From positions 4,738,779 through 4,802,778 of the forward strand of contig NZ_CM001240.1 of NCBI RefSeq assembly GCF_000230835.1: DNA of 64,000 nucleotides. Reading direction: 5' to 3'. This DNA is from Clostridium sp. DL-VIII (GTDB taxonomy: Bacteria > Bacillota > Clostridia > Clostridiales > Clostridiaceae). This document shows positions 26,692-35,286 of this stretch, piece by piece. How positions within the stretch are numbered: the stretch's first letter is position 1; each line of letters opens with the position of its first letter. Both the position numbers and the translations under genes were made by a program. The notes beneath the pieces are model-generated. The model searched no databases. It was not told where the DNA came from and saw nothing but the letters and a program-made list of their open reading frames with translations.

Positions 26692-26747
26692 AAAAATAAA
26701 AACCACTCATATAGAAATACATTTATATCTCCAAATAAGTGGTTTTA
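26692..26747 (-). terminator. Terminator after the BFD-like gene
   Basis: AAACCACT (26700-26707) pairs with AGTGGTTT (26738-26745); the minus strand continues into T's. Confidence 0.65.
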
Positions 26748-26787
26748 TACTATTTATATATAATTGATAGCCTTTATTCTTTCAATA

Positions 26788-27150
26788 TTATTTGGCCAAT
26801 AATTGATTAACTAATTCTCTGTTACTCTCTACACAATGTCCACAGCCAGTGCCTACTTTAGTTATTGCTTGCACCTCTTCAAATGATTTAGCACCGTTTT
26901 TTATTGCATCATTTAAATCCTGTACCCTAACTTTAAAACATCCACATACAATAGGATTTTCCTCTATTTTATTAGTTATTATTAATTTATTTACTAATGT
27001 TTTAGTGCTTTCTACGCATCTTCCACAGCCAGTACCTACTTTAGTTACTGATTGTACTTCTTCAAAAGACTTTGCTCCATTTTTCACTGCATTTTTCAAA
27101 TCTTCTTCTGTAACCTTGTAACATCCGCATACGATTTTATTATCTTCCAT
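26788..27150 (-). CDS. Tandem BFD-type [2Fe-2S] protein
   Basis: A 120-aa protein made of two near-identical (2Fe-2S)-binding BFD domains, each VCGCxKVxxxDLxxAxKNGAKS followed by TKVGTGCGxCVES. The Cys ligands are Cys8/Cys10/Cys42/Cys45 and the matching set in the second copy. BFD domains pass electrons (bacterioferritin release, NADH oxidase/nitrite reductase subunits). A fused pair without a partner flavoprotein is unusual. The ATG at 27150 follows AAAGGAG; a longer frame to 27201 is unlikely. It lies downstream of the small ORF and MarR operators. Confidence 0.8.
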   Translation of the reverse strand: MEDNKIVCGCYKVTEEDLKNAVKNGAKSFEEVQSVTKVGTGCGRCVESTKTLVNKLIITNKIEENPIVCGCFKVRVQDLNDAIKNGAKSFEEVQAITKVGTGCGHCVESNRELVNQLLAK

Positions 27151-27296
27151 TTTGTTTTCTCCTTTATAACCAATTAATTTTGAAATTATTGATTTTATCA
27201 TATTTTCTGTTTCCTCCTCAGTTTCTGTATTGTTTAATTTTAATCTATATAAAAGGCTTATAATTAATTCACCTTTTTTGTCTGTTTTTCAATCTA

Positions 27297-27437
27297 TTAA
27301 CTTAACCTTATCTTAACTGTTATTCCATAGACATATACTCTTGCTTTATTAATTCCGCAAATTCTGGTCTTTCCTTTGTGACCACAATCACTGCATACCT
27401 CTCTAATATTGTTTTCTAAGTTATTTATATAATTCAT
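27297..27437 (-). CDS. 46-aa ORF with Cys-x2-Cys, behind MarR-type operator
   Basis: Reads MNYINNLENN, then REVCSDCGHKGKTRICGI and VYGITVKIRLS. A very good ribosome site (TTTGGAGGAAG) precedes it, and a strong inverted repeat carrying the MarR half-site lies 34 bp upstream, so expression is plausible. The three Cys suggest metal or Fe-S binding. It may also be the remaining head of a longer redox protein; I see no clear continuation. The rest of 27202-27533 holds nothing further. Confidence 0.4.
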   Translation of the reverse strand: MNYINNLENNIREVCSDCGHKGKTRICGINKARVYVYGITVKIRLS

Positions 27438-27470
27438 ATTAGAACTTCCTCCAAATATACAAATTCAAAA

Positions 27471-27513
27471 CCATATACTACTAATTAGTTTATAACTAAT
27501 TAGTAGTATATGG
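27471..27513. promoter_or_regulatory. 18-bp inverted repeat with MarR half-sites (operator and/or terminator)
   Basis: CCATATACTACTAATTAG (27471-27488) is perfectly complementary to 27496-27513 with a 7-nt loop. Both arms contain TACTAATTAG, the core of the palindrome in front of marR at 27987-28008, which suggests binding by the adjacent MarR protein. On the minus strand a short T run follows, so it may also end the marR transcript. Confidence 0.6.
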
Positions 27514-27533
27514 TTAAAAATTAAGGTGTACCT

Positions 27534-27977
27534 CTATACACCTGATAATTTCTTCAATAAATTTATTAAGCTCTTCTTTTCCTCTATATTTAAAGCACCA
27601 AAAATTTCACCCAAATTATCCACATGCTTTGGAAAAATCTCATCGATAAGCTTTCTTCCTTTTTCAGTAATGCTTATTAAACTCGCACGTCTATCCTCTG
27701 GATCTACACATCTTTTAACTAAACCATCTTTAGCTAAATTATCTATAACAACAGTCATATTTCCACCAGTAGAAAGAGTCTTTTCTAATATTTCACTAAC
27801 CCTTAAATCTCCTTTATGATATAGTGCTTCAAGTACTCCAAATTGCGAAAAAGTTAATCCTCCCTCTTTGATAATTTTGTATTCTCTCTTATTAACACTT
27901 TGAATACATCGACTTAAGGCTATAACTGCTTTTAAATTTAAATCATTTAATTCTCCATAAGTAATCTTCTTATTCAT
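27534..27977 (-). CDS. MarR-family transcriptional regulator
   Basis: A 147-aa winged-helix protein from the ATG at 27977; a start at 28019 would lie across the operator. Core features: LTFSQFGVLEALYHKGDLRV, helix EILEKTLSTGGNMTVVIDNL, and the wing VKRCVDPEDRRASLISITEKG with the conserved DxRxxxxxLTxxG pattern. It contains Cys residues (Cys24 and Cys89) which in some members sense oxidants. The palindromes at 27987-28008 and 27471-27513 point to autorepression and to control of the small Cys-rich ORF. Confidence 0.85.
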   Translation of the reverse strand: MNKKITYGELNDLNLKAVIALSRCIQSVNKREYKIIKEGGLTFSQFGVLEALYHKGDLRVSEILEKTLSTGGNMTVVIDNLAKDGLVKRCVDPEDRRASLISITEKGRKLIDEIFPKHVDNLGEIFGALNIEEKKSLINLLKKLSGV

Positions 27978-27986
27978 AAGGATAAT

Positions 27987-28008
27987 ATTATTACTAATTA
28001 GTAATAAT
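27987..28008. promoter_or_regulatory. 22-bp perfect palindrome upstream of marR
   Basis: A perfect palindrome centred on TACTAATTAGTA, 10 bp upstream of the marR start codon. MarR proteins bind such sites; its core repeats in the inverted repeat at 27471-27513. Confidence 0.65.
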
Positions 28009-28070
28009 GTCAAGCACATATTTCTTAAAACTTCACTTAGTTGTATTTTTTTCTTTAATTATGATTTAAA

Positions 28071-29783
28071 TTATATTTTAAACTTTTGTATTAAATTATT
28101 AAGCTCTTCTGATAATTCAGCTTGTTTTTGTGCAAAACTTGAAACTTCTTGAGTCGCAATAGTCGTTTCATCAACACTATTTAATATTCCCTCTGAACTT
28201 TCTGCTGATTTCTGTGCCGTACCAGATACAGTTTCAATTGCAACATTAGTCTGCTCTATTGAATTAAGTATTTGAATTGCTCCATTTGAAATCTCTTTTG
28301 ACATATCTTTAATAAATTCTGCATCTTCCTCATATTTTAAGGCGGTCTGCACGAATAGCTCATAATCTGGATTCACGTTGTTATCAATAAACGAAAGTAT
28401 TTCTTGAGTATTACCTGAGAGATTATTAAATGCATTATTAACTTGAAGTATAACATTTTGTATGTTTGAAACATTTTCTGATGATTGTTCTGCAAGCTTT
28501 CGTATTTCATCTGCTACTACAGCAAATCCTTTTCCCATTTCGCCAGCTCTTGCTGATTCAATAGCTGCATTCAATGCTAAAAGATTTGTCTGAGATGCAA
28601 TATTAGCAATAGAATCAGCCATAATCTTAATTTCTTCAACGATTTTTCCCTCTTCTATTGCTTTCAAAATATTTACTTGCTTTTCTTTATATATTTTCTT
28701 TGTAATCTCTATTGATTTTAAGCCTTTATCTTTAATTTCTGCTGCACGAATTTGAATTTCATTGGAAGCCCTATCTCCCTCCTTTGCTTTCTTTGATAAT
28801 TCTGTTGTATTTGAAGTTATTTCTTCAATTGATGCATTCACTTCCTGCGCTGTGGCACTTAATTCCTCTGTACCAGAAGATATTTCCTTTGTTGCTTCAT
28901 TAATATTATTCATTTTAATTGAAATTCCATCTATTGTTTTATAAATTTCTTCACTTGAATCACTAATATTTTGAGAATTCGATATTATTTTAGCTATAAG
29001 TTTTCTAGTATTTTCTGCCGCTCTATTTAAAGCATTAGATATTTTCCCCATTTCATCTCTTGAGGAAATATCTATCCTTTGAGTCAAATCTCCATTACCT
29101 AAAGTATCAGCAAATAATAAAATCTTCTTAATTTGCTTTGATACTACTGTTGATATCCAGGTTCCAAGTAACATAGCAAAAATAAAACCAAATACTACTA
29201 TTCCAATCATTAAATAAAAAGATTTCTTAAATATTAAATTATTAATGTCATTTGTATTTTTAGCTTCCTGTAAATTTGATTGTATAATTTTATTAATACT
29301 GTCAATAGTTTTATCTCTTGACTCCGTTACCATTTGAAAAGCCATCTGTGCCTCATCATATTTATCTTTATCTATTAACTCTGAAAAATTTTTACGTTCC
29401 ATCATATATTCTTCATGAAGCCCCATGAATTCTGACATTAACTCCTTTCCATCATTTGTTTTAGATGCTTTCATGAATTCCTCAGAAAATTTCATATCTT
29501 CATCTGTTAATTTTTCAATTTCGCCTTCAATTTTCTGTTTTTTACTTTCATCTCTTGTATTCAAAAGAGATAATAAATCAGAATGTATCTGCAAAAAGTT
29601 TCCTTTAAGTTCTTCGACAGTCTTCAAATCTATTAAGTTATTTTCATACATAGAAGTTGAATTTGCATTAAGCTTCCTCATCTCTGATATTCCTATAAAA
29701 CCAACTCCACCTACAATAAGTGAAATCAATAAAAAGCATAATATAAGCTTTTGCGAAAGCTTTAAACCTTTAAATGCTCTCAT
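28071..29783 (-). CDS. Methyl-accepting chemotaxis protein
   Basis: A 570-aa membrane chemoreceptor. Order: TM1 (about 11-31, [20 protein letters not shown]), four-helix-bundle-type extracellular domain (about 32-185), TM2 ([20 protein letters not shown]), HAMP (about 213-266), and the cytoplasmic signalling domain with the tip segment [20 protein letters not shown] and [12 protein letters not shown]. The 4HB ligand domain shows no recognisable specificity. No che genes are nearby. AGGAGGGG precedes the ATG. It does not carry the island's direct-repeat promoter box. Confidence 0.9.
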   Translation of the reverse strand: MRAFKGLKLSQKLILCFLLISLIVGGVGFIGISEMRKLNANSTSMYENNLIDLKTVEELKGNFLQIHSDLLSLLNTRDESKKQKIEGEIEKLTDEDMKFSEEFMKASKTNDGKELMSEFMGLHEEYMMERKNFSELIDKDKYDEAQMAFQMVTESRDKTIDSINKIIQSNLQEAKNTNDINNLIFKKSFYLMIGIVVFGFIFAMLLGTWISTVVSKQIKKILLFADTLGNGDLTQRIDISSRDEMGKISNALNRAAENTRKLIAKIISNSQNISDSSEEIYKTIDGISIKMNNINEATKEISSGTEELSATAQEVNASIEEITSNTTELSKKAKEGDRASNEIQIRAAEIKDKGLKSIEITKKIYKEKQVNILKAIEEGKIVEEIKIMADSIANIASQTNLLALNAAIESARAGEMGKGFAVVADEIRKLAEQSSENVSNIQNVILQVNNAFNNLSGNTQEILSFIDNNVNPDYELFVQTALKYEEDAEFIKDMSKEISNGAIQILNSIEQTNVAIETVSGTAQKSAESSEGILNSVDETTIATQEVSSFAQKQAELSEELNNLIQKFKI

Positions 29784-29858
29784 GTGCCCCTCCTAAATTA
29801 TAATACTCATTCTAATGTCAACAAAATCATTGTAATATGATAAAGCATGTGTTTTACA

Positions 29859-29892
29859 AAACAAGGAAGCTAAGAACAGCTTCCTTCTTACG
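29859..29892 (-). terminator. Terminator after the Cys-rich micro-protein gene
   Basis: AAGGAAGCT pairs with AGCTTCCTT around a 6-nt loop, about 50 bp beyond the stop at 29941; T-rich on the minus strand. Confidence 0.7.
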
Positions 29893-29940
29893 TAATTTTA
29901 TAATTCTATTCTCTACTTCTACTTTATCAATTTACATAAA

Positions 29941-30087
29941 CTATTTTTCAGAAACCTCATCTTTCTTTGAACTGCAGCAACTTTTCGTGCGGTTATTCTT
30001 AGAATGTCCACCACAACATCCTAAACCTAATTTAGACATTACAAACATTGCTCCTATAAATATTAATATTGTTATTACAGTTTCCAT
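29941..30087 (-). CDS. Cys-rich single-pass membrane micro-protein 1
   Basis: A 48-aa product: an N-terminal membrane helix (VITILIFIGAMFVMSKLGLG) followed by CCGGHSKNN, SCCSSKKDEV. This resembles FeoB-associated Cys-rich membrane proteins, which sit beside iron transporters, but no feoB is present here. The Cys/His-rich tail suggests metal binding, possibly copper given the neighbours. The promoter box at 30130-30148 lies 40 bp upstream, placing it in the same regulon as the respiratory genes. The ATG at 30087 is chosen over 30096, which is too close to GGAG. Confidence 0.6.
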   Translation of the reverse strand: METVITILIFIGAMFVMSKLGLGCCGGHSKNNRTKSCCSSKKDEVSEK

Positions 30088-30115
30088 ATTATACATCGCT
30101 CCTTTTATATCATGT

Positions 30116-30148
30116 ATTATATAAAATACTTATAAAGATTTTATGTAG
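30116..30148 (-). promoter_or_regulatory. Direct-repeat promoter of the micro-protein 1 gene
   Basis: Minus strand: CTACATAA (30141-30148), 3 nt, CTTTATAA (30130-30137), 8 nt, then -10 TATAAT (30116-30121). One of nine promoters with this architecture. Confidence 0.75.
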
Positions 30149-30176
30149 AAGCCATCTATATAGAATAAATTGGCAA

Positions 30177-30214
30177 TCTAAAAGGCCTAAGCTTTCTAAT
30201 ACTTAAGCCTTTTG
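30177..30214 (-). terminator. Hairpin downstream of the 88-aa membrane protein gene
   Basis: AAAAGGC-TTAAG pairs with CTTAGGCCTTTT with one bulge; T-rich tail is short. Confidence 0.5.
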
Positions 30215-30293
30215 AATATTCAAGCTGTCGTTCTAAGCTTCTTAAATTTTTATTACATAACCTGCAGTATCTTAAATCGCTGTTTTTATTAGC

Positions 30294-30560
30294 TTATTCC
30301 TTATCTATCTCTTTCTTATTTACATAATTTTCTTTTTTCATTCCTTTAAACATCATACCCATCATGCCAATCATAAACAGTGGACATAAAAAAGGTGCTA
30401 TTCCACTTATTACAACCTTAAAGCCTGTTCCTATATTTATAAACGGAAGTATTGCTACAATTATAAAAGGCAATCCGCAACAAAGCACCATCATTAACAT
30501 ATGCTTTATTGGACTATGTTTTTTATTTTCTCCATTTTTATTATTTCCATGACAATTCAT
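30294..30560 (-). CDS. Small two-helix membrane protein (88 aa) of the copper set
   Basis: The N-terminus is His/Asn/Lys-rich (MNCHGNNKNGENKKHSPIKH), followed by two membrane helices: MLMMVLCCGLPFIIVAILPF and GIAPFLCPLFMIGMMGMMF. Met and Cys residues within the helices (MMVLCC, MIGMMGMM) are suggestive of Cu(I) handling but no family was recognised. It directly follows the HMA-like gene (19 bp apart) and is probably cotranscribed from the promoter box at 30842-30874. AAGGAGGA precedes the ATG. Confidence 0.6.
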   Translation of the reverse strand: MNCHGNNKNGENKKHSPIKHMLMMVLCCGLPFIIVAILPFINIGTGFKVVISGIAPFLCPLFMIGMMGMMFKGMKKENYVNKKEIDKE

Positions 30561-30579
30561 ATAAAAATCCTCCTTGTTA

Positions 30580-30819
30580 TTAACATGCTTTTGAGGTAAG
30601 TTTAATTACCTTTCCACTCAAAATTGACTTATTTACAATATTCTTTATATCATCCTTTGATATTTCTTCATCTATATAGGTTATTCTTATTTTTTTTGAT
30701 TCCAGATTAACATGAATTTCTTCTAGCCCTTTGACTAAACTGAGAGTTCTTACTACATTCATTAAGCATCTGTGACAAAGCATATTTTCCTGCTTGAAAC
30801 TTAAATTGTGTCTTTTCAA
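30580..30819 (-). CDS. Heavy-metal-associated (HMA) domain protein
   Basis: A 79-aa stand-alone HMA fold: the metal site is CHRC (15-18), followed by VKGLEEIHVNLESKKIRITY, the alternating beta pattern of copper chaperones. The usual MxCxxC is here MLCHRC, so the first Cys pair is kept. The start is a TTG behind GGAGGGG. First gene of a two-gene unit with the 88-aa membrane protein; likely a cytoplasmic copper or other soft-metal carrier. Confidence 0.75.
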   Translation of the reverse strand: MKRHNLSFKQENMLCHRCLMNVVRTLSLVKGLEEIHVNLESKKIRITYIDEEISKDDIKNIVNKSILSGKVIKLTSKAC

Positions 30820-30841
30820 GTTATCCCCTCCTCATGTATCT

Positions 30842-30874
30842 ATTTTAAATAAACAATGTGAAGATAAGATGAAG
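30842..30874 (-). promoter_or_regulatory. Direct-repeat promoter of the HMA gene
   Basis: Minus strand: CTTCATCT (30867-30874), 3 nt, CTTCACAT (30856-30863), 8 nt, then -10 TAAAAT (30842-30847). Same spacing as the other eight. Confidence 0.7.
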
Positions 30875-30915
30875 ATTATTATTTAAGATCTCAAAATTTC
30901 AAATTAGTTTAATAT

Positions 30916-30956
30916 TAAAAAAAGTTGATATCTTTTAACTAAGCGAGATATCAACT
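30916..30956 (-). terminator. Terminator after the HMA-SafE-cupredoxin gene
   Basis: AGTTGATATCT (30923-30933) is perfectly complementary to AGATATCAACT (30946-30956); seven T's follow on the minus strand. Confidence 0.9.
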
Positions 30957-30975
30957 CATATTTTCCTAATATATT

Positions 30976-32805
30976 TTAGTCATTAATTAATTTTTTACGA
31001 ATATCTTCTAAATTAGCAGTCTGTAATGAATCTGTAACTTTAATTGCAGCTGCAATTGAATTATCTTTCACAATAAGATATGTTCCACTATTAGGTATAG
31101 TAAATTCAACATTTACCACTCCTTTTTTGCCTGTAAAATTAGTTACTACATCATTATTTTCACCATTTAATATGGAGAATTTACCCTCTGCATTATTAAA
31201 AGAAGTAAGATCAATTGAGAGGTTAGCTTTTATTCCTTTTTGCACTACTACTACAAGAGGCTCAAACTCATATCCAGTTCCCTTTATATTTAAGCTTTGA
31301 GTATCACCCGAAATATTTGCTTTTTTAATCAATCTATCAGTAGATACCTTGCTTAAATCATTTCCATATATACTTTGAGTTTGTGGTGCAGTACCAGTAG
31401 CTCCTGGAGCTCCCCCTGTGCAGCAGCTCATTCCACTGCTTGGTACTGGAATTGATGAATCTGCTTTAGATGTGTCTACAGAATCAAGATTATCCGTTAC
31501 CTTAATTACACCTCTTATCATTCCCATCCAGCAGCTAAAATTAATATCTCCATCTTTAGGTGTGAATTCTATTATGTTTTCTCCTGACTTTAAAGTTTTT
31601 TGTATATTTAATGACGGTATAACTACTGCATTATTACATGAATTTATCTGACTACCTGTTATAATCCATTTAACAGGTATATCTTTTTGTACATAAAAAG
31701 CATTTGGAGTATATCCATTATTATCTGCAGTCATTCTTATTACCTGGACTCCATCTTCAATTGTTGCCTTACCAATATTAGCTTGAGCTGCACTTGCTTC
31801 ACTCCCTGAAAAGCTTTGTGCTAAACTACTAGCATTAGGCACACTAACACCTGCAAGCGCAAGACCTCTGTTTCCCATAATAACTCCAAGTATTATTACT
31901 AAAACTCCACTAAACTTTAAGAGCTGCTTTGTATAACCTTTACTTAATAATCCTGACACTGCTCCAAATAGTAACATCAACGGAACTGTTCCTAAAGAAA
32001 ATAGGAACATTGAAATCGCACCATTTATGGCACTACCAGTACCTAAAGCATAAAGCTGCATTGTTTGAAGAGGTCCACAAGGCATAAGACCATTTAACAT
32101 TCCGACCAAAAAAGGCGCTTTAGGTTTATTTTTTATTTTACATGAAGACCACGGCAATTTAATATTAAATCTTCTAAATAAAGAAAATCCAGTCATATTT
32201 AAGCCCATTATCACCATGAATATTCCTGCAAAAATTTGAAGTCCAGCCTTTACATTAAGGGATAAGGATAATACAGAACCTAAAGCACCTACAATACCAC
32301 CAATAATAGTATAAGAAGTCACTCTACCTGCATTGTATAAAATTGAAGGCATTAAATTCTTTAATTTATTCTGCTTTTCATCTACAATACTGTTTTTAGA
32401 TAGACTTTGCGTAAGCATTATTCCGCCGCACATACCTACACAATGAATAGATGTAAGCATACCAACAATAAATAGCACCACATAAGATGCATTATTTAAC
32501 TTATCACTCATGTCAAAACCTGATGTTGAACTGCCAAGAAGCAAAATCGCTGCTCCAATAACCAAAAAGCCTGCAAATTTCATAGTGCTTGAATTTTTCG
32601 TGCTATAACCAGCCTGATTGATGGCTTCCTTTAATTTATTCTGACTACAAAGCTCACTATCATATTCAACAACTACCTGCTGAGCGCTATAGCTTGCCAT
32701 AGCATTTTTAACTCCATTAACTTTTTTCAAAGCTTTTTCTACCCTGTTTTCGCAGGAAGTACATGTCATATCATAGACATTAATAATCTCTCTCTTAATG
32801 CTCAT
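30976..32805 (-). CDS. HMA - SafE-like membrane - double cupredoxin fusion protein
   Basis: A 609-aa copper-type protein from the ATG at 32805 (a GTG at 32817 lies inside the GGAGGG site). Order: HMA domain with MTCTSCENRVEKALK (about residues 10-25), six-helix 'urease accessory/SafE' domain with GMLTSIHCVGMCGGIML and GMLNGLMPCGPLQTMQLYAL (paired Cys like DsbD/SafE), cupredoxin-like domain ending CWMGM (a Cys-x-Met-x-Met site), a Cys/Gly linker (SGMSCCTGGAPG), and a second beta-sandwich. Relatives occur beside copper oxidases or N2O reductases. It would bring metal from cytoplasm to an extracellular cupredoxin. Expressed from the box at 32875-32907. Confidence 0.8.
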   Translation of the reverse strand: MSIKREIINVYDMTCTSCENRVEKALKKVNGVKNAMASYSAQQVVVEYDSELCSQNKLKEAINQAGYSTKNSSTMKFAGFLVIGAAILLLGSSTSGFDMSDKLNNASYVVLFIVGMLTSIHCVGMCGGIMLTQSLSKNSIVDEKQNKLKNLMPSILYNAGRVTSYTIIGGIVGALGSVLSLSLNVKAGLQIFAGIFMVIMGLNMTGFSLFRRFNIKLPWSSCKIKNKPKAPFLVGMLNGLMPCGPLQTMQLYALGTGSAINGAISMFLFSLGTVPLMLLFGAVSGLLSKGYTKQLLKFSGVLVIILGVIMGNRGLALAGVSVPNASSLAQSFSGSEASAAQANIGKATIEDGVQVIRMTADNNGYTPNAFYVQKDIPVKWIITGSQINSCNNAVVIPSLNIQKTLKSGENIIEFTPKDGDINFSCWMGMIRGVIKVTDNLDSVDTSKADSSIPVPSSGMSCCTGGAPGATGTAPQTQSIYGNDLSKVSTDRLIKKANISGDTQSLNIKGTGYEFEPLVVVVQKGIKANLSIDLTSFNNAEGKFSILNGENNDVVTNFTGKKGVVNVEFTIPNSGTYLIVKDNSIAAAIKVTDSLQTANLEDIRKKLIND

Positions 32806-32874
32806 ATTACCCTCCACTAAATTACTGTAGTTACTTCAGTAATAAATTATAATTTCCAGAATTTATACATATCA

Positions 32875-32918
32875 ATTATAGTAAAAAGTTATGAAGATTT
32901 TATGAGGATTTTATAAAA
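32875..32918 (-). promoter_or_regulatory. Direct-repeat promoter of the HMA-SafE-cupredoxin gene (three repeats)
   Basis: Minus strand: TTTTATAA (32911-32918), CCTCATAA (32900-32907) and CTTCATAA (32889-32896), each 11 bp apart, then 8 nt and -10 TATAAT (32875-32880). Confidence 0.8.
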
Positions 32919-32961
32919 AACAAATATTTCATTATGAAATTTAAATAATACTTTTCCTAAA

Positions 32962-33056
32962 TATATATGTTGCAATTGATTTTATGCATTTTACATCTAG
33001 ATATCTACTTAGCCTATAGCCATTCCAAATGTAATTTTATTATTGCAACATATATA
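32962..33056. repeat. 95-bp element with 15-bp terminal inverted repeats
   Basis: TATATATGTTGCAAT (32962-32976) and its exact complement (33042-33056) enclose 65 nt that contain a shorter TTACAT/ATGTAA pair. It lies between the kinase stop and the copper gene promoter. It could be a large-loop terminator for the kinase transcript, a structured RNA or a MITE-like element; no second copy was seen here. Confidence 0.45.
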
Positions 33057-33113
33057 CTAAAATTTTTTTATTAGTTAGAACTATACCTTTTCTAAATTTT
33101 TTATGTAAATTCA

Positions 33114-34487
33114 TTAATTATTTTTGTTTATGCATACTGTGAATGTTGTTCCTTTATTTTCTCTACTTTCTACATCTATTGTTGCAGAATGTAATGTTAA
33201 TATTTTCTTTACAAGGGTAAGTCCAATTCCACTACCTTCGATTTTATGTCTGCTTTTATCTCCGCGGTACATTCTTTCAAAAACATAAGGCAGATCTTCT
33301 TTCTTTATACCAATACCATTATCCTTAATTTCAATTATGACAGAGTCAGCATTACTACTAATATTAATCCATACAGTTCCAGAACTATTGGTAAATTTAA
33401 TTCCATTCGAAATCAGATTTATAAATACCTGTTTTAATTTATCACAATCGCCTAAAACTGTATAATTAATCCCAGCTTCTTTATTTATGATTAACTTTAC
33501 ATTTTTTTCATCTGCTGCTATAGAAAAATCGCTAATTACATTATTAAGAAGCTCTCCTATATCAACTAATCCTAATTTAAGTACAATTTCATCTGATTCG
33601 ATTTGCTTTAGTGCATTTAAATTATTTAAAAGCTTACCAAATCTTATTACTTCATCATTTAAATTATTTAGTTTTTCATTTGTTACAGGTATTACTCCAT
33701 CTATCATTGCTTCTAAATTATTCTGCAATACATTAAGAGGAGTTCTTATTTCATGAGATATATCTGAAATAAGCCTTTTTCTAAGTAAATCCTGACTATT
33801 TAGTTTGTCTCCTAAAGAATTTATACTCTCTGTCAAGTTTCTTATTTCTTCAATATCACTTTTTACATTTGATCTCGAATCATAATTTCCTTTCGACAAA
33901 CTTACAGAAGTCTTTGAAACTGCTTTTATAGGTTTGGAAAATTGTTTTGATAATATGAGGCTTATTACAGCCACAATTGCTAAAGTTAATATTCCACTAA
34001 ACACGATGCTCTTATTAATCTGTGTTTTAAAGCTTATATCTTCTTGAGAAAATAAAACAGGTGAATATTGGCCTACTATAATATAGCCTACAGTTTTTCC
34101 GTTTACATCTATATTAAAAGTATTCGTATTATAAACCCCAGTTTCTTCCTTACCATTTAGGGTCATATAATTTTTATATTTAATATCCTCATGATTCATT
34201 TCCCAAACTACTTTTTGATTTTCATCTAAAAGAGTTAAGCAGTAATTACTCATATATGCTTCATGCATCATTTCTTCTCCTGAATTTGCAGTCCATTTAC
34301 CATCACTTTTATAAACCTGTTGAAAATACTCTACTAATCTTGTATTTCTTTGAGTTTGTATATTTTCCATATAACTATTAAATGTACTAGTAATCGTCAT
34401 ATTTACTAATAAAGCTGATAGAATTACAGCAACTACAGAACACGCTATTATAATTAAACTAAGGCGTTTTCTAATGCTCTGCTTCAT
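33114..34487 (-). CDS. HAMP-containing sensor histidine kinase
   Basis: A 457-aa membrane kinase. TM1 (about 9-31), extracellular sensor domain of about 130 aa (40-158, with no recognised fold motif; it contains a single Cys and several His/Met), TM2 (160-180), HAMP (181-233), HisKA with phospho-His245 in SDISHEIRTPL, and an HATPase with NLISNGIKFTNSSG, DNGIGIKKEDLPYVFERMYR and GSGIGLTLVKKI. Its ATG overlaps the response-regulator stop (ATGA), so the two form one unit. It probably senses a redox or metal signal that turns on the respiratory regulon; the ligand is not evident. Confidence 0.9.
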   Translation of the reverse strand: MKQSIRKRLSLIIIACSVVAVILSALLVNMTITSTFNSYMENIQTQRNTRLVEYFQQVYKSDGKWTANSGEEMMHEAYMSNYCLTLLDENQKVVWEMNHEDIKYKNYMTLNGKEETGVYNTNTFNIDVNGKTVGYIIVGQYSPVLFSQEDISFKTQINKSIVFSGILTLAIVAVISLILSKQFSKPIKAVSKTSVSLSKGNYDSRSNVKSDIEEIRNLTESINSLGDKLNSQDLLRKRLISDISHEIRTPLNVLQNNLEAMIDGVIPVTNEKLNNLNDEVIRFGKLLNNLNALKQIESDEIVLKLGLVDIGELLNNVISDFSIAADEKNVKLIINKEAGINYTVLGDCDKLKQVFINLISNGIKFTNSSGTVWINISSNADSVIIEIKDNGIGIKKEDLPYVFERMYRGDKSRHKIEGSGIGLTLVKKILTLHSATIDVESRENKGTTFTVCINKNN

Positions 34488-35170
34488 ACGTCATCACCAA
34501 ACTTATAACCAATTTTGGTTACAGTAAGTATGTATCTCGGCGACTTGCTATCCTCTTCAATTTTTTTACGTAAATTTTTAATATGAACATCTATAATTCT
34601 ATCTGAACCATCAAAATCAATTCCAAAAGCTCTTTCTATTATTGCTTCCCTTGAAAATACTTTTCCTTTATTTGATGCTAACACACATAATATATCAAAT
34701 TCGTTAGGTGTTAAACTGATTTCTTCTCCATTTACCTTAATTAATCTCTTATCATTATCAATAATTAGCTTATCATTATTAAAAGAAAGAATGTTATCAT
34801 GCTTCTCTCCAACTCTTCTAAATAAAGCATTTACCCGTGCAGTAAGCTCTCTTGGGCTTAATGGTTTTGTTAAGTACTCATCTGCTCCAATATTTAAGCC
34901 TTCTATCTTATCACTTAAAGTGCTTTTGGCAGTTAGCATAAAAATATATACATCAGATATTCTTCTTAAAATTTTGCAAACTTCCTCTCCTTCAATGTCC
35001 GGAAGCATTAAATCTAATATTACAAGATCAATTTTTTCTTTTCTGAAAACCTCAATTCCATCTAGACCATTTTCAGTTAAGTAAACTCCATAGCCTTCTT
35101 TTTCTAAATATGCTTTTAAAATTTCAGATACACCCTTTTCGTCTTCTACTATTAAAATATTATTATTCAT
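34484..35170 (-). CDS. OmpR/PhoB-family response regulator
   Basis: A 228-aa regulator. Receiver domain with acidic pocket DEK (residues 10-12), phospho-Asp53 in VILDLMLPD, Thr80 and Lys102 in LTKPLSPREL; C-terminal winged helix with EISLTPNEFDILCVLASNKG and the recognition part RIIDVHIKNLRKKIEED. This class binds direct repeats spaced 11 bp, exactly the design of the nine promoter boxes of this island, including its own at 35287-35319, so positive autoregulation is likely. Downstream in the same unit is the histidine kinase. Confidence 0.9.
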   Translation of the reverse strand: MNNNILIVEDEKGVSEILKAYLEKEGYGVYLTENGLDGIEVFRKEKIDLVILDLMLPDIEGEEVCKILRRISDVYIFMLTAKSTLSDKIEGLNIGADEYLTKPLSPRELTARVNALFRRVGEKHDNILSFNNDKLIIDNDKRLIKVNGEEISLTPNEFDILCVLASNKGKVFSREAIIERAFGIDFDGSDRIIDVHIKNLRKKIEEDSKSPRYILTVTKIGYKFGDDV

Positions 35171-35286
35171 AACATACCCCCATACTGTCTTAAAGACTAC
35201 AAATTAAGTAATTCTATACATCGTGTAGTTATATAAAGCCTATAGCATTAATTATCTAAAAAATATTTCTCATTAATATATTTAGT

